Assembly (NCBI RefSeq): GCF_047495875.1
Contig: NC_092458.1
Location: 107,138,227-107,202,226, forward strand
Length of the DNA: 64,000 nt
Direction of reading: 5' to 3'
DNA from: Pithys albifrons albifrons
Lineage: Eukaryota; Chordata; Aves; Passeriformes; Thamnophilidae
Shown: positions 23,785 to 36,489 of the stretch, in pieces
Numbering within the stretch: the first letter of the stretch is position 1
Layout of the letters: each line of letters starts with the position of its first letter
Notes under the pieces: generated by a model
Told to the model about the DNA's origin: nothing
The model's database searches: none
What the model saw: only the letters and a program-made list of their open reading frames with translations
Translations under genes and position numbers: made by a program

Positions 23785-25379
23785 TACGGGTCTAAGTCTG
23801 AGCCTGAGGATGTGGCCCAGCCTTAGGTTTTTTATCAGGTTCCATGACTTAAAGACCTCATGGTTGTAACTGCTTTGCTTAGGGATGTAGAAGAGAAACT
23901 TCACAGAGAATGAAACACTTCCAGTCTTTACTCTGGTCCAAAGATTCTTGTGACAGAAGGTGAAGTTTTATTCCAATAACCCAAGGTGGAGAGTTACTGA
24001 ACTGCTGAAAGCACTAAGAGGGCAGGGCCAGCTGATGATGTGATGCACAAAAATACTGGCTGCAGTGTTTCCTGGATAAAAGAGGAGGAAGAAGAGCCAA
24101 CCTGCTGCTGATAATAACACTCATCTGAAAGTTTAGATCTCGTAAAATTCATACATATGGCAAATGATTTTTTTAGAATTCTCATTTGCATATTAAAGTA
24201 GAACTACTTTAATCTTTTTACTATGGTCAGTATAAAAATATTTTTAAAGCATTATTTCTCATTTACTACCATTTCACAACTGATTTAAGGTTTTTTTTTA
24301 AGTCCTTGAGACTTTAAAGAGCTTCTGTCATGTATGTATGATTAACATCTGCTTGAGTATTGCAATGTGCTTATAAATGCACACATTGTATTGAATTTTA
24401 GAAATCAGTTCACAGAATGTATGATAGTTCTCTGTTGCTATAATCTATTAAGTGAAGAAATGGGAAATGAATTTAAGCCTTGTTGATTAACCTAGAATGG
24501 GCTGTAATCGGTTTTTCAAAAGGAGTTTGATCAGGGAGGAATTGGGTCTTTAACTCAGATAGTTTGCATTCTCCTCCTCTATTGGAGGACTTGATTTTTA
24601 ATAAGTAGGAAAAGATTCTGAATCTCTGGAACTTTGAACTTCTCCAGGAAACAATTAGGAGAATGTTTAATAATAAAAGATTCAGTACTCAGGCTGAATA
24701 ACGTAAGACCTACTAAATCTTCGCTTTCATTTATGAAAGGATTTCAGTAAAACTGAGGAACAGTCCACCTAATACTGAGAAAGAGGAGAAAATTACCAGC
24801 TGCGTATCAGAGTTGATATCAACTCATGAAGCACATCTGCAGCAAGTGTGTTTGTATGTGAATACAAAAAGAGTAGCCAATCCCATAAGCAGTTCTAACA
24901 ACTGTCATCTAATGTAATATGTACAGATTCCTTTCCAGACTTGCAAGGAAATAGTGTGGCATCTTTTCTATGTACTTATGTGGTTTTGGTTTTTTTTCCA
25001 GTGGAATCTATTTTTTTCTTTGACTTATATAACAATAGGATAATAGTGATTAGCTTTTCCATAGATTGTGTTGACTTTTTCTGGCAGAAGAAAATTAAGG
25101 AAGAATATTTCTATAAAAGCATTTGCCTCCAAAAGTGGCTGAATTAAATCAGTAATTTGAAAACTGCTAAACTAAGACTTAAATGTCCCTTAGAAATCTG
25201 TAAATGAGTGTACTCTACACTGCCGACTTTTCATATATTTGAATTTCACACTAAGTGGCATCCTACAGGATTGGTATGAATTACAAGAATGAACTATTGT
25301 GGGACTAGACATATATGTTTAATTTTTTCTGTTGTTCTTTTTCTGTCTGGTAGCTCCAAGTGAAGATTTAAACTTTTGC
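23785..25379. other. Unique noncoding DNA, nothing recognised
   Basis: AT-rich sequence without transposon landmarks, repeats or plausible exons. The 68-codon frame near 24941-25147 is hydrophobic because the DNA is T-rich. Confidence 0.55.
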
Positions 25380-25640
25380 CATGTGCTAGGAGAATGTCCT
25401 TTTAAGGTGGTGACACCCACTGCAGATGTTACAGTTTATCACTTGGCTTTAACACAAATGTGACATGGTCTCATTAAATTTCTGTCACGAGGTTTTATTG
25501 CTTTAATAATTTGTTGCAGTATTTATAGATACCATGATGAATTGTATTGAATTTATCATATTATCCAATAAATAACACGAGAGAACAATAAATCAATCAC
25601 ATTTCAACGAATGTTAAAGTTGTATCATCTGAAATTCTAG
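25380..25640. other. Candidate conserved noncoding element with PBX/HOX and SOX-type sites
   Basis: The stretch has no repeat signature and is rich in homeodomain-type sequences. On the minus strand at 25599-25588 it reads TGATTGATTTAT, in which a PBX/HOX composite TGATTGAT overlaps the posterior-HOX form TGATTTAT. GAACAAT, a SOX-type core, lies next to it at 25583-25589. The sites are direct observations; that they form an enhancer is inference without alignment. Confidence 0.3.
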
Positions 25641-26012
25641 ATCTGAACCTAATGAGGGCTACTCTGAAAATAAAAGGGCCATTTACTATGCTGAAATATT
25701 TCATAGTAAGCTTATTAGTTTGTGTCTTGATCAAAAATCTCTTACTACCTGGTAGTTGCTGGCTCAACTTTTTAAATTAGGGGGTCCTGTCTGATGCTCA
25801 TTTGTCTTTAAATTTCTTTGACTAGTAGTGGCACCATCATAGAACTGAAGTAGCAGGAAGGAGAGTGCATTAATAGAGCAGAGTAATCTATAATAACCAC
25901 TTCTTTTTGTGTTTGCAAATCTGGTTCCTTCAAAAGGTGGTTAATTGTAGGGGTGAGTGTAAGGAAAGCTGTATAGAGTTCTACCTTAAAGGGAACAGGG
26001 CTACCTGGAGTA
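25641..26012. other. Short unique spacer before an LTR
   Basis: I see no gene, repeat or motif cluster here. Confidence 0.5.
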
Positions 26013-26340
26013 TGTGTGGTGGCTTGTAACCAATGAGAGGCTGTGGTGTATGCAAGGTGAATTGGTTAACCAATTATGTAGTAGCATGTTAGATGTGAGA
26101 GTGCATAAAAGGTGTGGATATTACTGTGTGAGAGTTAGTTGGATGTAGATCTACTGTTGTAATAGGAACTTCTAGGAACTAACTTCTTCTATTATGTGCT
26201 GTGAAGAGCTGTCTGTTAACCTATCTTGAATAAACTCTCAAAGTTATGAGCCTTCTGATCAAGCCTTCTGATGACTGCTGTGCCTGAGCTCTTCTGACCG
26301 TCAGTCCACAGCCCAGCTCGGTATAACGGGCTCCCCCCTA
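26013..26340 (+). repeat. Solo LTR with retained promoter signals (plus strand)
   Basis: The block starts TGTGTGGTGGCTTG and has the order of a retroviral LTR: CCAAT at 26030-26034, a perfect 16-bp palindrome AATTGGTTAACCAATT at 26060-26075, a TATA-like CATAAAAG at 26104-26111 and AATAAA at 26229-26234. The distance from TATA to AATAAA (about 120 bp) fits R, and about 100 bp follow for U5. No primer site or internal gene is attached, so it is a solo LTR. The 3' border (26331-26340) and the target duplication are not resolved, and the family is not identified. Confidence 0.72.
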
Positions 26341-28053
26341 TAGTTAATTCAAGATATTTATGAAGCCCCGGGAAGAGCTGGACTATGTGAAATACAGTTA
26401 TTCCTCAGTACCTGTAATTATGCACCAATAGCTGATAAATAGCAAGAGAGTTAGTGCTGTATTATGTAGAAAAGGAAAGTGAAATAAAAAGCTTAAATGA
26501 ATAATAAAAATAGTCATTTAATCTTCCAGGTTATTAATTTTACTTGAAGTATGCTCTGTATATGTCCAGCCTCCCCCAGCGCTGTATGCTGTGATTCATT
26601 CCAGAATAATGCTGTGCTTATTTCTAAAATTGCAGTTACTACTTTTCATTGACTCCTGCAAACCAAGGAATGCAAACTGGGGACCAGGACACCAGTGTGG
26701 TGAGAATTGTACCTCTACATGCAGAAATAATCCAGCCAGCACTGATACAGATCCTTCACCAGCAGTCTGCTGACTATATGGTGAGGCTAGGGAAGGATGC
26801 AGACAGGTGAAGAAAGTACAAAGAAATAATTAAACAATAATATCTATTTGATTCAGCCCATCAGCAGCCTTATCAAATTAAGGTTTCTGAGACACAGAAG
26901 TACATTTTTTAGGATCATGAGAAATACATTGAGATTGATTTTATGAGTGTATAAAGTACATTGCCTAAGCATAACACATAATGTTGTGTTTGTTTTATAA
27001 CACAAGAAATAGAGACTGACCAAAATTAGAGTAGTTATTAAAAATGAGAAGAGACATTTAGGAGGCCAAAGCAATAATTGTGACTTCTGTGGCAGCCTGG
27101 GTTCAAATATGAAATTATTATATTGAATTATGAAAGCAAATATAATCTTCCAATTGGTGTATACCTTCAACATTTTCATGTGAGTAAAACCTTTATCAAA
27201 AGGAAACATTTGGTCTTTTGTGCACAGAACTGAAGGGGAAAGCACATTGTTGCAGTTCAGTTCTACTTTAAAATATCTCTACCTCTGGTGTAACTGCTGC
27301 TTTTTTCCCTTCACGCTTCTTGTATGTGAGCCAGATACTCTGTTTTTGGTGGGTCCAGGTGTGTAACTTCTCTAAAGTGCTGCTTTGGATAATCTGAACA
27401 CACGTCATGGGAAATACAGCTTAACCTGGAAGCACAGTCTAGGCAGAACAAGGATGAGTTCTAACTATCCCTTTCTAAAAACTCTCCACACAAAGTGGAA
27501 TCAGGGCAATAGGGATTTTCCAGGAAGCATATATGACTTTTCATTTAGAAAAATGAGATGGAAAATTGACAGTGCTAGGGTAAATAAGAGCTTTATGTAA
27601 AGTATCCCAATGGGTGTTACTGGAGTGATTATCTGAACAGCAGGAAGTTTTATTTCCTGCTCTGAATCCCATGTCATGGAATGATAAGGTCTAGTAGGTC
27701 TTTCTGGTGTAGGCTCTGAACGGTTTCCTCACACTGTGGAGTGTGGAATCGTTTTGCATCATGTTGGATTTCTAGGACAGAAAGGCAGTCTACCTTGATC
27801 TTATATAATAAAAAGAGGATTGCTGACAAAACCCTATTTTTTAAATTCAGGTAGCTTTTTCTTAGTTTACTGGTCATGAGCATGGACAGCGAACTCTTAG
27901 AGAAAAGAAAACACTCCAAGCAAAACAAGAGTACACTTAATTTTACTCACCCACTGACTGCACTGGAGGTAAATACCACCAGTTAAACCCCTTCTGTTGA
28001 AATTCAGCAAAGGAAAATGCAGAATTCCTGCAGCTGTAGAATGAATAACCTCA
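26341..28053. other. Unique noncoding DNA, nothing recognised
   Basis: AT-rich sequence. The longest frame, 130 codons on the minus strand at 26853-27245, is low-complexity and lacks any domain. A partial REST-like half site (ATGGACAGCG) occurs near 27882 but lacks its partner half. Confidence 0.5.
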
Positions 28054-28296
28054 TGTACCAGTACAGGGTGGGGCTGACCTGCTGGAAGGAAGCCCTGTGG
28101 AGAAGGACCTGAGGGGGTCCTGGTGGACAACAAGCTGTTCATGAGCCAACAGTGCCCTTGTGGCCAAGAAGGCCAATGGAATCCTGGGTTGTATTAGGAA
28201 GAGCATTGCCAGCAGGTCAAGGGAGGTGATCCTGCCTCTCTACTCAGTCCTAGTGAGGCACATCTGGAGTGCTGTGTCCAGTTCTGGACTTCTCAG
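28054..28296 (+). mobile_element. CR1 LINE internal fragment (plus strand)
   Basis: Sense CR1 sequence is recognisable by GGCCAAGAAGGCCAATGGAA, GCCAGCAGGTCAAGGGAGGT and CTGTGTCCAGTTCTGGACTT. It corresponds to the late part of CR1 ORF2, the same region as the KDLGVLVD block. Both ends are missing: it stops near 28296 before the usual 3' end, so it was broken after insertion. Small insertions (for example GAGGGGGTCC) shift the frame. Confidence 0.9.
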
Positions 28297-30513
28297 TTAA
28301 GAAATTGGTTTCCTATGATGCAAATTCCTCTTTGGTCTGCCTTTTATTTTAGTTGTCTAGATAGAAAAAAAAAAAGGCAAAAACTTCTAAAGAAAAAAAG
28401 GAAGGAAAATTAAGTGATTAAAAGGGCATATCAGGTTTAAGCTTGATACTAAATGAATAGTAGGACTTCAGGTGTGTAAGTTCACATACTTGCTTTTGTC
28501 TGCTGCTTTTTCTAGGCTGCTGTGGCCAGTTGCTGGTCCAGAGGCACAGTACTTGAGCTGAGCTTTCTTTGGCCACTGCTCTGTGATTTTCTCTCACAGG
28601 TGGTTGGGAAGCAGAGAGGAGGAGTTGGCATGACTCAAATATGGAGGGTGGCTTCAAATGGATTTGACATAAAGTCAACAAAGAAAACAAGCCTTCCACA
28701 TAGTTGACAGTTGAAAGATGCTGATGCTCTTTCCTTAACAATTTAGTGTCGTTTTGAAATTGTTTGTAATTTTTTTTGAAAATCAATGCAATAAGACAGA
28801 TATAACATTTGTGGTGCTTTCACAGAAATATCTGTGAAAAGGACTGCTCAATAATTTTAGAAATAATAGCAGAGCCAAAAGTTTGCTTAGACTTTAGGTG
28901 TTTACACCATATAGCTCTATTACTGTGAGACTGTATCATGCTACTCCAAACTATGGACACATTTTCTTCTTAAGGACATAGATGTTTTCTTTTTTTTGTG
29001 CAGAGAGGGTAAGGAAGTTTGGTGCCCTTTTGTTGTTGCTGATGGATTTTTTCTTTCTTAAATCTTTAGATATCTGGTCTTAAAGGTAGGGTTGCTTACA
29101 GTTAAGAATAATGTGTTTGGTTTTACCTTAGCTTGGTGTAGTTCTGGTTTTCTTTTGCTCTCTTTTGAGGAGCAAATGAGTAATAACTCGGTGAATTTCT
29201 TTTTATGCAGTTGGCAATTGTTAATTCCACCCGTATTTTTAATGTGAGGATTAGAATGGTAACACTAAATTGATTAGAGATATAGGAACCCTCAGTTCTA
29301 AATTATACCATCAAGAGTACACTTTCTCCCTCCCCACAGCCTTCACTGACACAGAAATTCAATGCTGCATGAGATAGACATGTTTTGTGTATGGGCTTAT
29401 AACTTGAGAAAATGTTTCAGTGCCACTGGAAGTACTGACTTTAAAATTAATAATAACTCTTTTGCTTCAAAGTGTCTCAGTTTTTCCTGAATAATTTCTT
29501 TCTAAGTTTCTTCTTCTAAGTTTCAAGTTCAGATGAATATCAGAAGTCCTCAGTGAACTCTTACAATTTGAGTGTAAAAGATACAAAGGCTGAAGGCCGT
29601 GGTCCCAAATGAGTCTGTTCTCTTGAGGGAGCCATCAAGGGGAATAGCCTCCAGTGCAAGCACTAAACCTGGAATTTATAGGTTCACGTTTTAGTAATTT
29701 TCTGCTCATACCTTTCAAAGAGGACCATTTAGTGATGTAATCAAGAATTTGAAGAAGGAAGTTCTCTTACATTAAGATCTACTTGAAAAGCTGCTGGATA
29801 TTGTTTAATACTTGGTTTTTTAAGAATAGTAAGTTTTAAAGACATTTACCTTATCTAAGCAGCACTGATTGTGTGATGAAGTTTTGTTTTTTTTGTTTTT
29901 CACTGAGTGGTCATTTTAGAGACAAATGATTCTATAAGACCTTGAAAGAAAAAGGTCACTTAATGCAAAATGTACATCTGTACAATTTATACACCAATTA
30001 ATATCCTGATTCATGGCAGACAACTGACTTAAAAATCACTATGGTTTCATGCCAAAATCCATAACATAACATTCATTTTTCTCTGCATAATAGAATTTTA
30101 TTTGGAGAACATATTTTACTAGATGAAGACATCAGAGTGTCTTGGATTAGAGTTTGGCAATAATCCCATATATTTGCTATCATTATATTGTGCAATTGTC
30201 ATCATGTCTAGTATTGAAAAAACTCCTTCCTTTGGAAGGCTGCCTTTCTGTGGCTTCTCTGGGGAGAATTTAGTGGTTCTAGGATGATATACATGCAGTT
30301 AATTAAAATAAAAAAAATAAATGCATATAAGTTGGGAACTGTTCAGGCAGTTTCCTTAAGGATTCAGTTATTTCCCAGGCTGAGAAAACCCTAAGGTTTT
30401 GTGCACTCAGAGCTGGCATACAGTGGACATAGAGTATGTTGGGAAGTGATGCAACTCTTGGAAGCATTAAACTATTGCTGTAGCACAGCAGTAATCAAGG
30501 ATTTTAACTGAAC
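28297..30513. other. Unique noncoding DNA, nothing recognised
   Basis: AT-rich sequence with several short T or A runs (for example 28363-28374). The overlapping frames of 61 and 122 codons at 28418-28786 lie on opposite strands and show no family motif. Confidence 0.5.
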
Positions 30514-30561
30514 ACACTGACTCTTCCCTTTCCAGATTATAGGAAAGGGAAGAGTCAGTGT
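30514..30561. repeat. Perfect 20-bp inverted repeat with 8-nt loop
   Basis: The left arm ACACTGACTCTTCCCTTTCC (30514-30533) and the right arm GGAAAGGGAAGAGTCAGTGT (30542-30561) are exact reverse complements, separated by 8 nt. Pairing does not extend beyond the arms, so it is shorter than a normal microRNA precursor. The arms are not simple-sequence. A perfect palindrome of this kind may come from a template-switch event. Confidence 0.9.
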
Positions 30562-33500
30562 ACTTACATGTAGCCATAAAGAAAGCATATGCGTAATATA
30601 AAATATAGGGAGAAAGATTAATCATAAAAACAAGCAGTTTACATGATGTTAAAAAGTAGCTGTTTGAATTGCCTATAGATGTTGGTTTAAATGTTATATC
30701 CCTAAATTATCAAAGGATCTCCTAAAATCTGATCTCAACTATTTAAGCTAACGGAATAAGTCTTCTTTTTTTTTTTTTTTTTAAGTAGTGCCCAGACTGA
30801 TCAGTAGCCTAAATGCATTTACCCTTGGGAATCGTAGAGTATCACTTTAAATGATTAAGTAATGGGAAAAGAGCTTAATCTCTTACACTTGTCTACAAGG
30901 AAAGAAGATCAAAGACAGAGTGATTGGGTTTGCCAGCTTTGCTGCTCTTTTGAGACCAGGAAATTAAAAGAGTCCCTCATAAACTTAGATTTGTAGTCCT
31001 GTCCTGAACAAATATGTTCATAAATATATGGGAAGTTGAAGAAGAGAACAGTTTGTCATATCTCTAGAGAAAACTATTACCTTCTTTAAGAACCAATCTA
31101 TCAGTTTACAAAAGCTCTGTCAGCTCAGTGAGATCAGCCCCAGGATAGCACTGGCTGGAATTTCTCATCAAGAGTTGTTCTGTTGGAGCATCTGTATCCA
31201 CTGAAAGCACATTGTACAGACACTGCCAGATGTTTCTGTGGCTCCAAGCCTTCCAACTCAGGACAGTACATCTGGAAATATCCCTCCTAGATGTGTAGTG
31301 GCTACCTAGGGAGAACTGATAGTCTTGTAGTGCATGGTGGTGATGAAAACAGATCTCATGGGATTTCTGTTTTCTTCAGCATTCTGTAGTGGTGGCTGAC
31401 ATGACACCTAAAGCAGATTTTGTTGATGAAATGGAAAATTAGGTCACTCTGGCATTGGGTGGGATCCTCAGTTGAGGAGTCCCTTGGTCATTGTCATGTA
31501 TTTTACATTTTGCTTTTCCTTCTATTTGGTCTGCAAACATTTGCATCCAAATGGACTATTGGTGGTGCATTTTAATGCACATAGATACCTGGGCCTGATT
31601 TTCTTTGTTACTCTGGCAAGCCAGTTCTGCCCAGCAAAAGTAAAACAAATGAGCATCCGCCTGATCAGTGGAGAGGAATTGCTCATTGCATCTCAAGTGA
31701 ATGAAAACAAAGCTCCACACAAGTGAAGGCAGATTAAAGCAAAGCAAGCCTGGCAAGGTTGAGGAGTAAGTGTCAGGCAAAGGTTCTTGCAAGTCTTCAG
31801 AGGGTGTAATTTCCACAGGAATAAATACAAAATTAAGGGTAGTTGTGCTTTAAACCCTAACTAGATTCATGTTCATTGTGTGGTCCTTCACTTGGAAGCT
31901 GATTTGTAATGCCTTGAAATGGTTTTCTTGGAGAACAGGTGGCAATGGCTTCAGAAAAAAGGGCAATGTGAAATGGTGTTGGAATTTTCAATTGGACCAA
32001 GGCCTTCCTCTCTCAGATGTTGGTATCTACATGCTCATATGCAAATATCATTAACAGGAGAGTGAGGGCAATTAATCTGTTAATGAAGAGGTTATTTATG
32101 AGCCTGTATCTTTTCTCACTTCAGGAATAGTTTCAAATGTTGCAGTTTTGGAAAGCACTAGTGATTACCATAATGGTTTCATAATATTAACTTATTTAGC
32201 CACTAGCTAAAAGAAATGCATTTGAAAATGGAGAGGATATTACACAAGTCTTGTGGTCTCAAGGTGAATTTTTTTACCTTAAACAGGAGAAAAAAGCAAG
32301 TATAATTCTATGGTGAGAAGGAGAGAAATTGGTTAAAATACTTGGTCAAAAGTCAAAGTTTTCATAACGTGTAAATAAGCAGCATTAGCAAAAAAAGGTA
32401 TGAGGATTCAAACTTTGTTTAATATAAAACTTTAGGGAGAGAAAGTTTGCAGGTGATTAAAAATGCCTGAAATACATCTTTCATTGTAAATCTTGCACCT
32501 GTGAAATTGCATTTGATGGATAAATTATTCTGGGCAAGGGACCAAAAGGAAGTAGCCAAATTACAGCAATTTGATAGGGGAATGAGAATGTATTGTAGCC
32601 AAAAGGATATAGGTGCAGTTTCTTAGATCTTTTGAATGAGTAACAATCTCATTAAACTTCTCTTATTAAATATGATATTTATAAGCAATTTTTGAAATGC
32701 TCATTGAATTTAAACAGTTTAGTGAAATCATCTGGGCCTAATATTTTTGAAATAGCTAATAATTGCCATGCTGGCTGTAGCTATAAACTTTTATTTCATT
32801 AATTTCCTATTCAGTAATTTAGTTATAATTTTGAAACCACCATCACAAATTTGTATATCTGAGTTGGATTTAATTTAAATAATTGAGAGAAGCCAGCCAA
32901 AGGAAGAGGAAGCTCCAGAAAAACTGATGCATAAAATAGTATTTGAAGCACAGTACTGACTTTTAATACAATAGATTTCAAATTTGTATTTTGTGTCAAA
33001 GGTGATTAAAAAATTCAAGAGAGAAAAATATACTAGTTTTACATGACGTTTAAGAACTTATCTTCTCGTTCTAAGAGAAATATAAAAACTTAAATGCCTT
33101 ACAATCAGAAGAAAAAAAAACATGGGTTAATTGATTAAAAATGCAGAAAGTGAAAGAACCTAGGGAGCACTTTAGCTTGTTTGCTGTTGGTTTGAGGATA
33201 TTTGTCAGGTGTATTTTTTAGAAAGGGATTTTCATCCGTATGGGGAGATCTCAGAGGACTCAACTTCCTGACTGTCCTCTGCCACTGGTGTCTGAGGGAT
33301 GTAGAGCTGTAGCACTGATTATTCCACTGATGTTCTGTTGTGCCATTACATCACTCTTCCTGTAAGGTGACAATGATTTCCATGTAAGTAGTGCTGGAAC
33401 GGGCTCTTTTAAGGAGTCACATTATTGGCAATAATACAAAGATGTTACACCACTCCTGCAGCTGCAAAGTCCCACCTTCTGGTTGCTGTAACAGAAAAAT

Positions 33501-34239
33501 GGGCTGGGTTTTTTATATACCTAAAGTGAAATTAGAATAAGGAACACTGCAAAGATGCTTGTATCAACTTTTCTGTCATAGTATATTATACATTCACTTA
33601 GTTAAGCTATCAGTTTATTAAGCCTGGTGGCATAAAAGACAAGTATTTCCAAAGCTTCTTTTAATGAAAACAATTCTTTTCCCTACGGAGGAAGATTTTT
33701 TTTGTTGTTGATACAATCCACTTCAGTTAAAATGAAGAGAACATAAAATGTCAAATTTCATCCGATTCTGAAATATGGAACCACTTTTAAGTTAGCATAG
33801 GAATATTGTTTTCATAAATCAACTGATTGAATAATACATGTTGAGTTGTAGGCATAAAAGTAAAAATATCCTAGAAATTAACCCATAAATAATTAACCCA
33901 TAAATACATTGTTCATGTCACAGGGTCTATTGTCACACAGTTCATTAGCATCTCAATTAATATTTGGTTATTGTTTTGGAGGTTCTAGAGCTGAATTAAA
34001 AAGAAACATTACAAATAATTTCAATTCTGGTTGAAACACAGTTTTCACGAGGGACAACTTTGCTCATTCTGAGGAAAAAAAATCCTGTTCCACTTCATGT
34101 GAGGTATACTAACATTACTGAGAGAACATCAGATGTTTTTTTATGAGAGCTCCAGACTCTGCTACAGTAACAAATTGATGTTTATCTCAAATTATTGCTA
34201 TTTATGTGGAACTGAACAGGATTTACAAATAAGGACTCA
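30562..34239. other. Unique AT-rich DNA with small repeats
   Basis: This contains a 17-nt T run at 30766-30782 and a 15-bp tandem duplication at 33877-33906. The stretch at about 32640-32870 is AT-rich, non-repetitive and dense in TTAAT/TAATT cores, and looks like a possible conserved element, but this is weak. No gene is recognised. Confidence 0.45.
33877..33906 (+). repeat. 15-bp tandem duplication
   Basis: ATTAACCCATAAATA occurs twice, head to tail and without mismatch. It is a local replication-slippage type duplication. Confidence 0.85.
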
Positions 34240-34332
34240 TGGAGTGATTCTTGGTCCTGAGCAATGCCAGGAATTAGACTTGGAGGATCCTTCTGCATCT
34301 CTTCTAACTCAGGATATTTTATGATTCTGTAC
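34240..34332 (+). mobile_element. CR1 LINE 3'-end fragment (plus strand)
   Basis: About 90 bp resemble a CR1 terminus: TTGGTCCTGAGCAATGCCAG, then a GACTTGGAGGATCC-like block, then CTAACTCAGGATATTTTATG and ATTCTGTA. Divergence from a typical CR1 end suggests an old copy. Confidence 0.75.
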
Positions 34333-34650
34333 TTTATAATGTTGTATATGAGGGTTCTTGGATAGGTTGTGGGGTCTCCATCCTTGCAAATATCCCAAAG
34401 CCAGCTGGACATGGCCCTGGTCCAGTCTCAAACCCAGTTTTTCAGTCTGGCAGTTTTCTTTCCTCTGCCTCCTTCCCCTCAGCCTTGCTCAAGAGACTTA
34501 GGTACCACTTACTGTATTACACTATAACATAGAAGTCATACTGTAAAGAACTGTAAAGGCATTTCACAGTGTATGCATTCTTTTTTATAGGGGAATACTC
34601 CATTTAACATTCAGTTGAACAAAATTTAGGTAGTAATTAAAAGTGTTTAA

Positions 34651-34675
34651 CCCACATAAAAAAATTTTATGTGGG
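34651..34675. repeat. Perfect 11-bp inverted repeat, 3-nt loop
   Basis: CCCACATAAAA and TTTTATGTGGG flank AAA. Pairing stops outside the arms. It is a short cruciform-capable palindrome, possibly of chance or template-switch origin. Confidence 0.85.
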
Positions 34676-36306
34676 CTATGCAATTAATTTTATTACAGAA
34701 ATTGCATTTAACTTAAGAACTGATGACCTTATCTTAATGCAGTAATGTATTTTTCATTAAAATGAACCATCCCGTTAGCCAGGCAATAACCAGCAAGAAA
34801 GGAAGAGATGGAAAAGGTCCACAATATACCATGTACAACATCTGTCTAAAAGAAAAAAATAGCCAGTAATGCAGCATTTTTCAATTTATTACTGTGTCAT
34901 ATTGGAAAGTTTAAACTGTAATTAAATGGATGGGAACTACTAATACACTGTCATTTTACAACTTGGATGGCTTCTACTGCTGAGCTGTCCTACCTCCTTC
35001 AGTAAATTACAGCTGTTGCTTGGTCTTTTATGCAGACTTTCACATGTGGGATATATTAATCATCAAGGAAGATTATTGAATGCATTTCCAGACAGAGGAA
35101 CAGCCAATATTTCTTCTGTCAAATCCAGCTTCCACCTGTTTGCTGCAATGCCATGTGCATTTTTAGGTGTTTCTTGTATTTATGTTGCATGCCTGTAACA
35201 ACATACATCTTGCAGATGAAGTTTTCTAAATGACTTAAGATGATAATTCTGTGAAAGCATGAATATATGAATAACATTTGGGTTTGCTGTCATGAGATGA
35301 TTTCTGCAGTACAGCATGTAAGTCTTATCATATAAGTGTTTTTAGCAGCAAATAATATTTTTAGGAAAGTTATACCATGAGTAATAGAGTAATTTTTATA
35401 TGTAGCAAGTGAGTAATTGTGGATTGCCTGTAGGCTCTTACTCAAGGCGGTGTAGTTACAGGCAGTGTACAAACGCAGCACCTGGGGTAGTGGGTGATGG
35501 AGTTAAGAATGCATTTCCTTTTTTTTCAGATTATTCAACTGATTTTGATGGGAGGTCAAAGTATTTAACTTGCTTACCTGCTTTGAATCAGGGTTTTTGA
35601 TGCCAAGGTCTTGGAAACCGGTCAGGTTGGGTGGAGCATGTTGCTTAAACCCAAACAAACAAAAATCTTTCCAAGGCTTGCTTGTTCCATCTCATTGTTG
35701 AGAAATACTGTTTTGGATCAGCTAATGATTCTTATTAATATTAACACATTGATGGATCTGATTCTGTAACTCCCTCCCCATCAAATGATAAGCAAGATAA
35801 AGACCGCCAAGTACTTGAAAAATACTTAGAGTAGAGGTTCAAACTATGAACAATTCTTTCTCTGGATTTCAGTGAAGAATTTGGTTAACTTTAGATATTG
35901 AATCTATTATATTGTTGGCTTCAAAAGTGGAAATTCCTGAGGAAAGTCATGTATAGTAAAAGTAGGCTTCTCTTTACTTTATTAGGTAACCTGGTAGACT
36001 TTATGGCTCTTGCTTAGCTGTTAATAGTGTTTGCTCTCCCTTGAAGTGGTAAGAGATAAATATTCTGTACATGTTTTTCTTCTTGATTTATGTCAAATAC
36101 TGTAATTATAGAAAACTGGAAAAAAAATGCTGCTTTTGTTCAGTAGTGAAATACTCAGCTTGCTTCTATGGATTTTTAAATGTGTAAATGACCGTGGGCT
36201 AATTGTGTCAGTGCAATAGTTACATTCCTGGAACAGAAAGGTTTATTTATTCTTTTTCTGGTAAAATTTCTTGAATTTCAGTGGACTTCACCTTCATTTT
36301 CATTGA

Positions 36307-36412
36307 AGTTGGTTGGTTTGTTTTGGGTTTTTGTTTGGTTCGGTTTTGTTGGCTTTGTGGTTCTTTTGGAGGGGGGAATTGTGTGTATGTGGGGCTGTGT
36401 ACGTATGTGTTT
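36307..36412 (+). repeat. GT-rich low-complexity tract
   Basis: The plus strand is nearly free of A and C for about 100 bp, with repeated TTGG, TTTG and TGTGTG words. It directly precedes the minus-strand CR1 copy. Confidence 0.65.
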
Positions 36413-36489
36413 ACTGCTCTTTAGATAATGAGTGGTGGTGTGAGGATGGTAGGAAGAAAAAACTGAGGTAGCCATTCACTGTGAGCTTG

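Larger units (their letters stand above)
34333..36489. other. Unique noncoding DNA with one short hairpin
   Basis: AT-rich sequence. It includes the inverted repeat at 34651-34675 and a GT-rich low-complexity tract at about 36307-36412. The frames found are short and without motifs. Confidence 0.5.

Noticed and set aside
27882..27893. REST (RE1) silencer element at ATGGACAGCGAA.
   Set aside because: Only the right half resembles the motif; the left half TCAGCACC is not present at normal spacing.
30514..30561. MicroRNA precursor at the perfect palindrome.
   Set aside because: The stem is only 20 bp with perfect pairing and no extension on either side, too short for a typical animal precursor. 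Retained as a palindrome, not as an ncRNA.
33465..33490. CTCF-like motif on the minus strand (CCAGAAGGTGGGA).
   Set aside because: The essential final C of the core is replaced, so the match is weaker than the three sites reported.
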